From: Mixta calida
GTDB taxonomy: Bacteria > Pseudomonadota > Gammaproteobacteria > Enterobacterales > Enterobacteriaceae
Assembly: GCF_002953215.1 (NCBI RefSeq)
Contig: NZ_CP026378.1
Location: 2,524,540 to 2,588,539 of the forward strand
DNA length: 64,000 nt
Direction: 5' to 3'
The position numbers were made by a program, and so were the translations under genes. Position 1 is the first letter of the stretch; the number at the start of each line of letters is the position of its first letter. The notes beneath the pieces were generated by a model. That model had not been told where the DNA came from, searched no databases, and saw only the letters and a program-made list of their open reading frames with translations. Positions 8,826-16,397 of the stretch are shown one piece after another.

Positions 8826-9719
8826 ATGCATATATTCAAAACGCCAGCGGTACCTGTGCCTGCCCACAGCGCTCTTCAGACTCTGAAAATGTTGGGCTAT
8901 CGGCATCGTAAAAAACTGCTGCTCACTTTCTTGCTGGTCATTGCTGAGAACGTAATGTATCTGTCCTACCCGCTTCTGGCGGGGTTTGCCATCAATGCCA
9001 TTATGTCGGGGCAGGCGCTGCACGCTGTGTTATACGCCGGCATGGTGTTTACCATGTGGGCCATCGGCGCAGCGCGCCGCAGCGTAGATACCCGCACTTT
9101 TGCCCGTATCTACGCCGAACTGGCGGTGCCGGTGATCCTGACTCAGCGCAGCGAAAATCATGGCGCATCAACCATTGCGGCGCGCGTAACGCTGTCGCGC
9201 GAATTTGTGGATTTTTTTGAGAAGCATCTGCCGGTACTTATTACTTCTATGGCATCCATTACGGGTGCCGCCGTGATGCTGCTGGCGATTGAATTCTGGA
9301 CCGGCATAGCCTGTATCGCAATACTCGTTTTTTTTGGCTGTTTTCTGCCCGGCTTCACACGTAAAAACGAAGCGCTGTTTGTACGTGTGAATAACCGACT
9401 GGAAAAAGAAGTGAGCTTTGTCAGCACTGCCAGAGCACCTTCGCTGGCAAAGCATTACGGCGTGCTGGCCGGTCTGCGCATCCGGCTTTCCGATCGTGAA
9501 GCAATGGGTTATCTGGCAATTGGTTCAGTAACCGCGCTGCTGTTCGCCATGACCATTATATATATGACACTAAACAGCGTCCGCGATGCCGGCCATATTT
9601 ATTCGGTCATGACTTATATGTGGATGTTTGCCATGAGCCTGGATGACGGCCCGCAGCTGCTGGAAAAATACTCTCAGCTCAAAGACATCGGTCGCCGCGT
9701 CAACACCGGGCAAATCTGA
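8826..9719 (+). CDS. ABC transporter six-helix membrane domain without ATPase
   Basis: A 297-residue protein that corresponds only to the transmembrane domain of an exporter-type ABC protein. It shows repeated hydrophobic spans (LLLTFLLVIAENVMYLS, ITGAAVMLLAIEFWTG, IACIAILVFFGCFL, LAIGSVTALLFAMTII). There is no Walker A, signature or Walker B, and no ATPase gene follows. Stand-alone six-helix ABC domains exist in Proteobacteria, but their mechanism is unknown. It is the first gene behind the TetR operators, 47 bp before the RND pump, and probably co-transcribed with it. Confidence 0.75.
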   Translation: MHIFKTPAVPVPAHSALQTLKMLGYRHRKKLLLTFLLVIAENVMYLSYPLLAGFAINAIMSGQALHAVLYAGMVFTMWAIGAARRSVDTRTFARIYAELAVPVILTQRSENHGASTIAARVTLSREFVDFFEKHLPVLITSMASITGAAVMLLAIEFWTGIACIAILVFFGCFLPGFTRKNEALFVRVNNRLEKEVSFVSTARAPSLAKHYGVLAGLRIRLSDREAMGYLAIGSVTALLFAMTIIYMTLNSVRDAGHIYSVMTYMWMFAMSLDDGPQLLEKYSQLKDIGRRVNTGQI

Positions 9720-9766
9720 GCATAACGCACTTATTACCTCTTCCCGTTTCACCACCGGACATTCCG

Positions 9767-12700
9767 ATGCCGCAATTCTTTATCGAAAGGCCTGTTTTTG
9801 CCTGGGTTATAGCTCTGTTTATCGTACTGGCAGGCGTCATTGCCATTCCGCAGTTGCCTGTGGCGCAATATCCCTCGGTAGCCCCGCCGAGCGTCAGCAT
9901 CACGGTGACCTACCCCGGCGCCACGCCAGAAACCATGAATGATTCGGTAATCTCACTGATCGAGAGAGAAATCTCCGGCGTTGACGGCATACTCTACTTT
10001 GGGTCTTCAAGTGATACGTCAGGCACTGCCAGCATCACAGTTACCTTTAAACCCGGAACGGACATCAAGCTCGCTCAGGTTGATGTGCAGAACAAAATTA
10101 AGGTAGTTGAATCCCGGCTACCGCAAACTGTACGTCAGAATGGTCTGGAGGTGGAGGCGGCCAACTCTGGCTTTTTGATGATCGTCGGGCTACGTTCACC
10201 CACCGCTCAGTACACGGAACAGGATCTGAGCGACTACTTTGCGCGTAACGTTTCAGAGGAGTTGAAGCGCGTTCCGGGCGTCGGCAAAGTTCAGCTGTTC
10301 GGCGCTGAGAAAGCGATGCGCGTGTGGCTGGATCCGATTAAATTGTTTAACTATAAACTCTCGGTCAGTGACGTCACCGCAGCGCTGAGCCAGCAGAATG
10401 CACAAGTCTCACCGGGCAGAATTGGCGATGAACCGACGCAGCCCGGACAACGCGTCACTTATCCGCTTACGGTGCGCGGGCAGCTCAGTTCCGTGGAAGA
10501 TTTCCGCAATATTACGCTGAAGGCGTTGAATAATGGTTCGCGCGTTCGGCTGGCTGATGTCGCGCGCGTGGAGCAAGGTCTGCAAAGCTATGCATTCGCT
10601 ATTCGCGAAAACGGACATGCTGCCACCGCCGCGGCGATCCAATTGGTACCAGGCGCCAATGCCGTCAGCACCGCTCAGGGCGTGCGTTCACGGCTGAACG
10701 AACTTTCAGCTGTGCTGCCGCAGGGTATGTCCTTCTCGGTGCCGTTTGATACCGCGCCGTTTGTGAAGCTGTCAATTGAAAAGGTAATACATACCTTTAT
10801 TGAAGCCATGGTATTGGTATTCCTGGTAATGTTGCTGTTCCTGCAGAATTTGCGCTACACCTTTATTCCGGCAATTGTCGCGCCGGTGGCGCTGCTCGGC
10901 ACATTTACTGTGATGCTGATCGGCGGTTCTTCCATCAATGTGCTGACGATGTTTGGCATGGTACTGGCTATCGGCATCATTGTTGACGATGCGATTGTGG
11001 TGGTGGAGAGCGTCGAGCGCCTGATGGCGGAAAAAGGCCTTTCGCCGAAAGAGGCCACGCGAGAAGCAATGCGCGAGATCACGCCGGCGATCATCGGCAT
11101 CACGCTGGTACTTACCGCCGTGTTTATTCCGATGGGATTCGCCGCTGGCTCGGTTGGGATCATCTATCGTCAGTTCACGATTTCAATGGCCGTTTCTATT
11201 TTATTTTCGGCTTTCCTTGCGCTGACCATGACACCCGCGCTGTGTGCTTCGCTGTTGAAGCCGATTGAGCAGCACGGTGAGAAAAAGAAAGGCTTTGCGG
11301 GCTGGTTTAACCGCCGTTTCAGTGCCCTGACGAACCGCTATGAGCGAGGGCTGCATGCCACGCTGCGGCGTAGTGGCCGTGTTATGCTGATTTATGCCGT
11401 ACTGTGTGCGGTAATGTTTATGGCCTACTCTGCACTGCCTTCATCTTTCCTACCCGACGAAGACCAGGGCTACTTTATGACATCGGTCCAACTGCCGTCA
11501 GATGCCACGCAGGAAAGAACACGTCATGTGGTCGATCGGCTTGAAAAAGCAATCATGGCAAGACCCGGCATTGACAATAATATCTCCATTTTTGGTTTTG
11601 GTTTTTCCGGCTCCGGTTCGAACACCGCGATGACCTTTACCACGCTGAAAGACTGGGGCGAGCGGCAGGGCGCGACTGCTGACGGGGAAGCAGAACGAGT
11701 GCAGAGGGAAATGAGTAACGACCCCGCCGCCATAGTGATGAGCCTGATGCCGCCTGCCATCTCCGATATGGGGACTTCATCGGGTTTTGAACTCTATCTT
11801 GAAGACCGTGCCGGCTACGGCTATACCGCATTATTGCAGGCAGCCTCGACGCTGACGGAGAAAGCCAACAACAGTAGCGCGGTCAATGACGTCTACATTG
11901 AGGGTTTGCCTGCGGGCGTAAGCGCTAGTATTGAGGTCGACAGGGAAAAAGCGCAGGCGATGGGCGTTAGCTTTGATGAGATTAATCAAATGCTGTCAGC
12001 CTCGATTGGCTCGAATTACATCAATGACTATGTGGATAACGGACGTGTACAACAGGTTATTGTGCAGGCGGATTCCGCTTACCGTATGCAGCTGGCGGAT
12101 TTGCTCAAACTCTACGTCAGGAATGTGTCAGGCGAGATGGTTCCGCTGTCGGCTTTTGTTACGACGAACTGGATCCAGTCGCCGCAGCAGCTCAATCGTT
12201 ATCAGGGCTACCCGGCAATTAAAATCACCGGCAGTACCGCCGCCGGTTACTCCAGCGGAGCAGCGATGGCTGAAATGGACAAGCTTGCGGCTTCTCTTCC
12301 AACAGGCTATTTCGTAGAGTGGACTGGCGCTTCGCTACAGGAACGCAGCTCAGCGGCTCAGATGCCGCTGCTGATAGCCTTATCCGTTCTCGTTGTTTTT
12401 CTGGTGCTTGCCGCGCTGTATGAGAGCTGGTCAGTACCGCTTTCAGTGATACTTGTCGTTCCGCTGGGCATGGCTGGCGCGCTGCTGGCGGTATTTATCG
12501 CAGGTATGTCCAACGATGTTTTTTTCAAGGTCGGTATGATCACGCTAATCGGGCTTTCGACCAAAAACGCCATCTTGATTGTAGAGTTTGCCCGACAGCT
12601 TTATGCGCAGGGTAAACCGCTGCTCGAGGCAACGAAGGAAGCGGCCCGATTACGTCTGCGGCCAATCATCATGACGTCATTGGCTTTTACGCTTGGCGTG

Positions 12701-12877
12701 GTTCCACTGATGCTGGCGAACGGTGCCAGTAAGAGTACCCAGAATGCGATTGGCACAGGTGTTTTTGGCGGAATGATCAGCGGCACGCTGTTGGCAATCT
12801 TCTTCGTGCCGGTATTTTTTGTCATTATTACTTCCGCTGTTCAAAGGCTTAGCAACTCGCTAAAAAAGGTTAAATAA
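9767..12877 (+). CDS. RND multidrug efflux permease (HAE1/AcrB type)
   Basis: 1036 residues, the usual AcrB/MexB/AdeB length. The N-terminus MPQFFIERPVFAWVIALFI is classical. The proton-relay residues are present: the Asp pair in VDDAIVVVE (about 407/408) in TM4 and Lys in STKNAIL (about 932) in TM10. Two large periplasmic loops separate the twelve helices. It should drive proton-coupled export of drugs or bile-like compounds, but there is no membrane-fusion protein or outer-membrane channel gene beside it. It would need partners encoded elsewhere, such as AcrA/TolC. Control is probably by the divergent TetR. Confidence 0.93.
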   Translation: MPQFFIERPVFAWVIALFIVLAGVIAIPQLPVAQYPSVAPPSVSITVTYPGATPETMNDSVISLIEREISGVDGILYFGSSSDTSGTASITVTFKPGTDIKLAQVDVQNKIKVVESRLPQTVRQNGLEVEAANSGFLMIVGLRSPTAQYTEQDLSDYFARNVSEELKRVPGVGKVQLFGAEKAMRVWLDPIKLFNYKLSVSDVTAALSQQNAQVSPGRIGDEPTQPGQRVTYPLTVRGQLSSVEDFRNITLKALNNGSRVRLADVARVEQGLQSYAFAIRENGHAATAAAIQLVPGANAVSTAQGVRSRLNELSAVLPQGMSFSVPFDTAPFVKLSIEKVIHTFIEAMVLVFLVMLLFLQNLRYTFIPAIVAPVALLGTFTVMLIGGSSINVLTMFGMVLAIGIIVDDAIVVVESVERLMAEKGLSPKEATREAMREITPAIIGITLVLTAVFIPMGFAAGSVGIIYRQFTISMAVSILFSAFLALTMTPALCASLLKPIEQHGEKKKGFAGWFNRRFSALTNRYERGLHATLRRSGRVMLIYAVLCAVMFMAYSALPSSFLPDEDQGYFMTSVQLPSDATQERTRHVVDRLEKAIMARPGIDNNISIFGFGFSGSGSNTAMTFTTLKDWGERQGATADGEAERVQREMSNDPAAIVMSLMPPAISDMGTSSGFELYLEDRAGYGYTALLQAASTLTEKANNSSAVNDVYIEGLPAGVSASIEVDREKAQAMGVSFDEINQMLSASIGSNYINDYVDNGRVQQVIVQADSAYRMQLADLLKLYVRNVSGEMVPLSAFVTTNWIQSPQQLNRYQGYPAIKITGSTAAGYSSGAAMAEMDKLAASLPTGYFVEWTGASLQERSSAAQMPLLIALSVLVVFLVLAALYESWSVPLSVILVVPLGMAGALLAVFIAGMSNDVFFKVGMITLIGLSTKNAILIVEFARQLYAQGKPLLEATKEAARLRLRPIIMTSLAFTLGVVPLMLANGASKSTQNAIGTGVFGGMISGTLLAIFFVPVFFVIITSAVQRLSNSLKKVK

Positions 12878-12888
12878 GGCTCGATCGG

Positions 12889-12914
12889 TTAGCCTCAGGC
12901 ATTCCTGAGGCTAA
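12889..12914. terminator. strong hairpin after RND gene
   Basis: TTAGCCTCAGG (12889-12899) and CCTGAGGCTAA (12904-12914) form an 11-bp perfect stem with a 4-nt loop, 11 bases past the stop. No T-run follows on either strand, so termination may be partial. Confidence 0.5.
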
Positions 12915-13445
12915 GGAAAGATTGCGGAGCAGCTATCAGCATCCTTAACAGGGTGTAGCTTAGCTGTCACTGGCTTTCTACATCTTGCATGCAGGCTGCT
13001 ATGGCCGCTTTTCACTAATAGCGGACAAGAAACGTCTCAATGTAACTGACGGCAATGAGTAGTTAAAAGCAAATATCAGTAGCCTTAAAGCCTCGCGCCA
13101 AAAATCGGCAAGCGGGAGACAGAGATTAAAGTTTAAAAAACCCTGGCGGATTAAAGTGCGCCCGACTTCGGCCAGATTGAATGCGTGTTTTTATCCCGGC
13201 GATAAGCATACCAACATGCCGCCGATTTTTTTCCTGTTCCAGCTTGAGGCTCTCTCCCTGATTACTGAGCCGAAACTGCGCTTTACCAATGTGTCACTCC
13301 CTGTCCTCGACGCTCCCAAATCCCTTAGAGAAATACATTATCGAAGCCCTTTATGCAAAGAGCCTCTGTAATGTCTGATGTGATATAAGTGCGGGCATAA
13401 AAAAGGCAGAACATGGCCGCCTTAATTTCGTCTGTCTTTATTCAG
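12915..13445. other. 531-bp region, no supported gene
   Basis: A 71-residue plus-strand frame (13156-13371) lacks a ribosome site and family features. A minus-strand frame across 13130-13310 gives a short basic, Gln/Arg-rich stretch that I cannot identify; it could be the trace of a lost gene. The left boundary of the neighbouring prophage remnant should lie here, but I could not find a copy of the att core. Confidence 0.4.
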
Positions 13446-13772
13446 TTAGTCATATAGCCATCGGCCTGCTTTGGCTGATTCAGCCAGCATTCTTACGGTG
13501 AACCGGGCTGGTTGGGAGCGATCCGTTTTTAGTTTCTCAGGAAGCAAAAAATTGGGTAAAAAAGGAATGCCAACACGGGGATAATATTTAAACCAGTTAA
13601 TATCAGAACAGTCCACAGCAAAACGCTCAGAAAACCGTTCCATCATGTTAAACACATCTTCAAAAACGGTCATTGAACGACCCGATGTTAAACTGTCGTC
13701 TATACCGAGTTCATGCGCACTCAGCTCTTGCCTGACAAACTGCAAAATTTCATTTTCTTTATCATCATTCAT
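13446..13772 (-). CDS. DUF1493-family protein, copy 1
   Basis: A 108-residue acidic protein of the DUF1493 type (WFKYYPRVGIPFLPNFLLP core, AESAKAGRWLYD end). It is a diverged paralogue of the protein at 14221-14541, with the same core and end pattern. Its start overlaps the stop of the preceding broken membrane-protein gene (ATGA). Function is unknown; the repeated pairing with a membrane protein suggests a two-gene unit carried by a prophage. Confidence 0.75.
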   Translation of the reverse strand: MNDDKENEILQFVRQELSAHELGIDDSLTSGRSMTVFEDVFNMMERFSERFAVDCSDINWFKYYPRVGIPFLPNFLLPEKLKTDRSQPARFTVRMLAESAKAGRWLYD

Positions 13773-13945
13773 ACCCGATGCTCCGGTTTAACGATGAGAT
13801 TAAAGCGCCATATGCTGTTCCGGGTGATCATAATCACATCATATGCAGTGATAATTACGCCTAACCACGGCAACCACCGCCCGATCAAACCGCCCAGGCT
13901 ATTTGTTTTAGCCCACTGCCCGTTTAACATCGTTTTCCAGGTTGG
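13769..13945 (-). pseudogene. 3' remnant of membrane-protein partner of DUF1493
   Basis: Reading leftwards from about 13945 the frame gives [11 protein letters not shown], then IGRWLPWLG and ITAYDVIMITRN, ending HRV-stop at 13769. This parallels residues about 92-142 of the intact protein at 14553-14987 (ITWAKMLRGEWA, IGRWLPWIG, LTAYDLAMITRN). The N-terminal two thirds are missing; the sequence changes into a tail-fibre-assembly remnant on the other strand at about 13945-13955. Confidence 0.75.
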
Positions 13946-13954
13946 TGATTTCCA

Positions 13955-14175
13955 CGTTGATTGATTACGTCCGAACAGCCGAGGATGACATAGCTGAGGC
14001 AGAAGCTAAAAAGGCAGAGTTACGCCTGATGGCTGACTCTAAAATTGCCCCACTTCATGACGCCGTTTCGCTCGGGATTGCCACGGATGAAGAAACAGCC
14101 AGCTATGACAACTGGAGAAAATTTCGTGTGCTTCTTAATCGCGTTGATACAGCGATAGCCCCTGATATCAACTAG
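13955..14175 (+). pseudogene. tail fibre assembly (Tfa) 3' remnant
   Basis: The frame encodes the C-terminal part of a Caudovirales tail-fibre-assembly protein: an [11 protein letters not shown] helix, then [17 protein letters not shown], then the highly typical [13 protein letters not shown] end. The N-terminal domain is absent and there is no start codon with a ribosome site. It marks this stretch as a prophage relic with the same gene order as the intact prophage (tfa, then minus-strand genes, then the pre-FI sequence). Confidence 0.75.
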
Positions 14176-14220
14176 CCTGCAGCGCCAACCGTGTGAGTTT
14201 GTTAATGCCTTTTTAAATGG

Positions 14221-14541
14221 TCATTTGCGGTTATAAAGCCAGCGTCCTGCCTCAGCAGAAGCTATCAACATACTGACCGTCAGCGGCTCCGGCTGATGAT
14301 GGTCAGTTTTTAAATAAGCCGGCAATAGTACATTAGGAAGAAAACGGATCCCGGCATTAGGAAAATAGCAGCGGAAATTAAATCCCGTCATATCCACTTC
14401 ACACTGTTCTACGTAATCCTCAAAAAAATCGAGTGCATCTTCCGGTAACACCGTTTTTTTACCAGTGCTTAACGATGCCTCATCAGGCATATCCCAAAAA
14501 TGTTTCTTCAAAAGCGCCCGCACACGTTCTGCTTTATCCAT
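14221..14541 (-). CDS. DUF1493-family protein, copy 2
   Basis: 106 residues, with the DUF1493 core FRCYFPNAGIRFLPNVLLP and the end ASAEAGRWLYNRK. It lies 11 bp downstream of the membrane-protein gene, in one operon. Function unknown. This is the complete version of the two-gene unit; copy 1 at 13446 has lost its partner. Confidence 0.75.
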   Translation of the reverse strand: MDKAERVRALLKKHFWDMPDEASLSTGKKTVLPEDALDFFEDYVEQCEVDMTGFNFRCYFPNAGIRFLPNVLLPAYLKTDHHQPEPLTVSMLIASAEAGRWLYNRK

Positions 14542-14552
14542 TTTAAATTTTC

Positions 14553-14987
14553 CTATCCTACGATCAGCCTGTAACGGTGTATGACATTCCGGGTTATCAT
14601 TGCCAAATCATACGCAGTCAGAACCGCCCCTATCCAGGGCAACCAGCGGCCAATATAAGCGCCAACACTTGTGGTGTAGGCCCATTCTCCCCTAAGCATT
14701 TTTGCCCAGGTAATAGTCCTTCTTCCCTTTTTAAATCGCTGCCGAATCAGGGTTCTGCTTGCCAGTGATAACGGGCTTGTCCCTTTTGTCGCCGTGCCAG
14801 CACCCAATTTACCGCTGACAGGAATAACCGGCAGGCTGACCAGCATAGAGGCAACAGCCAGTATATCGATCGCATCACTAAACTGTTTTCGGAACTCATC
14901 CAGGATAAGCCAGTAAAGAAGCTCCTCTTTATCAACATTCATCCCGTCAAAAAAATATTTCCCGCTAAGTTGATCTGTCGTATCCAT
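14553..14987 (-). CDS. small membrane protein, partner of DUF1493
   Basis: 144 residues with two hydrophobic stretches: AIDILAVASMLVSLPVIPV near residues 38-56 and GRWLPWIGAVLTAYDLAM near 112-130, separated by a basic segment (RQRFKKGRR). I do not recognise a named family. The hairpin-like hydrophobic layout and the constant DUF1493 neighbour would fit an effector with an immunity or chaperone partner, but this is a guess from layout only. Confidence 0.6.
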   Translation of the reverse strand: MDTTDQLSGKYFFDGMNVDKEELLYWLILDEFRKQFSDAIDILAVASMLVSLPVIPVSGKLGAGTATKGTSPLSLASRTLIRQRFKKGRRTITWAKMLRGEWAYTTSVGAYIGRWLPWIGAVLTAYDLAMITRNVIHRYRLIVG

Positions 14988-15133
14988 AACTTATCCCTGT
15001 TTTTGCAAAGAAATTCATCCTAACGCTGCTGTATTTCGCTGTCCAGATTTAGCCTGGCAATAAATTTTACTGAATGATTGCCTCCAGCTGCCCGGTCACA
15101 GACCAGTAAACCGCAACCGCATGCATCCCCTGC

Positions 15134-15163
15134 CCTGAGCTGACAATCTGAGCGCACCCATAA
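15134..15163. repeat. 30-bp repeat also found before FI (42631-42660)
   Basis: Begins CCTGAGCTGACAATCTGAGC and ends CGCACCCATAA. Weaker similarity extends about 45 bp further left into what is the 3' end of the DNA invertase gene in the intact prophage. It fixes the deletion point of the relic prophage. Confidence 0.85.
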
Positions 15164-16172
15164 GTGGCAATGCGACTTCTACCTCAACGGCCGCGGCAGC
15201 AAGCGCGTACGCAAAACCTTCACTACACGCGGTGAAGCGATAGCTTATGAAAAGTTCACGCTATCTGAGGTAGAAGATAAGCCCTGGATGGGCGGTAAAG
15301 AAGATAACCGGCTGCTTAGTGAGTTGATTGACCTTTGGTATAAGCTGCACGGCTGTTCGTTGAATGACAAAAAAGGCCGTCTGGGAAAGCTGGGCATCAT
15401 CTGCCGGGGACTTGGCGATCCGGTTGCGCGAACCCTAACCGCTAAAGACTGGGCGCATTACCGTGACCGCCGCTTACGTGGTGAAATCGAGAATGGCTAT
15501 AAGACCAGCGCCAAGTCGCTAAAGGTATCGATCGGTACGGTTAACTGTGAGCATGCCTTTTTGCGTGCGGTCTTTAATGAGCTGGAACGGCTGGGTGAGG
15601 TTAACTACCCTAACCCGCTTAAAAATGTCTGTGAGTTTGATGTACCAGAAAAAGAAATGGCCTGACTCACCGACGAACAAACCACACGATTGATGCGTGC
15701 CTGTTATGGTCATGCAAACTCCGATCTTACCCTTATCGTTAAAATCTGCCTTAGCACCGGCTGCCGCTGGAATGAGGCGGCCAGTCTGCGCGCTTCACAA
15801 CTCTCACCAAATAAAATCACCTTTGTTAAAACCAAAGGGAAAAAGAACCGCACGGTTCCCATCGATAAAGAGTTATATGAAGAGCTGTTAGCGCGTGAAG
15901 GCAAGCCTTTTGAGGAGTGCTACCGACAGTTTTACCGGGTATTAAAAATAGCAAAAATAGAATTGCCTGAAGGCCAGATGAGCCATGTATTGCGCCATAC
16001 CTTTGCCAGTCACTTTATGATGGGCGGCGGAAATATTCTGGTGCTGCAGCGAATTCTCGGCCACTCAGATATCAGAGTTACTATGCGTTATGCGCATTTC
16101 GCGCCAGACCATCTGGAAGATGCCATTTATTTAAACCCGCTGCAGAAAATAAAAATCGTGTCCACAAACTGA
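15164..16172 (+). pseudogene. P2-type integrase, 5'-truncated and nonsense-mutated
   Basis: It is a close relative of the intact integrase at 49459 along the whole length from its KW(Q)C segment. The first dozen codons are missing. A TGA at 15663-15665 stands where the intact protein has Trp (EKEMAW). Downstream, the catalytic parts are preserved: STGCRW, SHVLRHTFASH, LGHSDIRV and the Tyr in RYAHF. No functional recombinase can be made. It sits directly left of the att core, as the intact gene does at the other end. Confidence 0.92.
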
Positions 16173-16261
16173 CTACAAGGGGTCAACAGAGGGGGGTATC
16201 GGGTAGAACAGGGGCAAGGATAAGTGACTGATTTTAATGTAAATTACTGTTTTTAAAATAC

Positions 16262-16283
16262 AAACAAAAAAAGACCGAATACG
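16262..16283. other. attL: attL core
   Basis: The 22-bp core AAACAAAAAAAGACCGAATACG without change is also at 50589-50610. Similarity of the flanks on the left (AAGTGACTG... TTACTGTTT) continues into both integrase 3' regions, as expected if the left flank is the attR arm of the older tandem prophage. Confidence 0.9.
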
Positions 16284-16296
16284 TTTTCCGGCCTTT
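16266..16296 (-). terminator. terminator formed across attL
   Basis: On the minus strand AAAGGCCG pairs with CGGTCTTT (one G-U) around an 11-nt loop, and the att core supplies the following T-run. It lies 100 bp past the ATPase stop and would end the repressor-ATPase transcript. Confidence 0.65.
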
Positions 16297-16397
16297 AAAA
16301 TCAATAAGTTAAATCATACAGTGGCGACAAAATGTCTAAGACTAACTAATCTTATTTTTTATGGTACAAGCAAATAAGCAAGCTATTCGATCTCGGT

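Larger units (their letters stand above)
13446..16283. mobile_element. remnant of a second P2-like prophage in tandem
   Basis: The block keeps, in P2 order: a Tfa end, minus-strand accessory genes, the 30-bp sequence that stands before FI in the intact prophage, and an integrase pseudogene abutting the att core at 16262. All capsid, early and most tail genes are gone. The junction at about 15163 joins the pre-FI sequence directly to integrase codon 13, so a deletion removed FI through the start of int. Confidence 0.75.

Noticed and set aside
13156..13371. 71-residue plus-strand frame
   Set aside because: No ribosome site, no family pattern, odd composition; likely chance in a degraded intergenic region.
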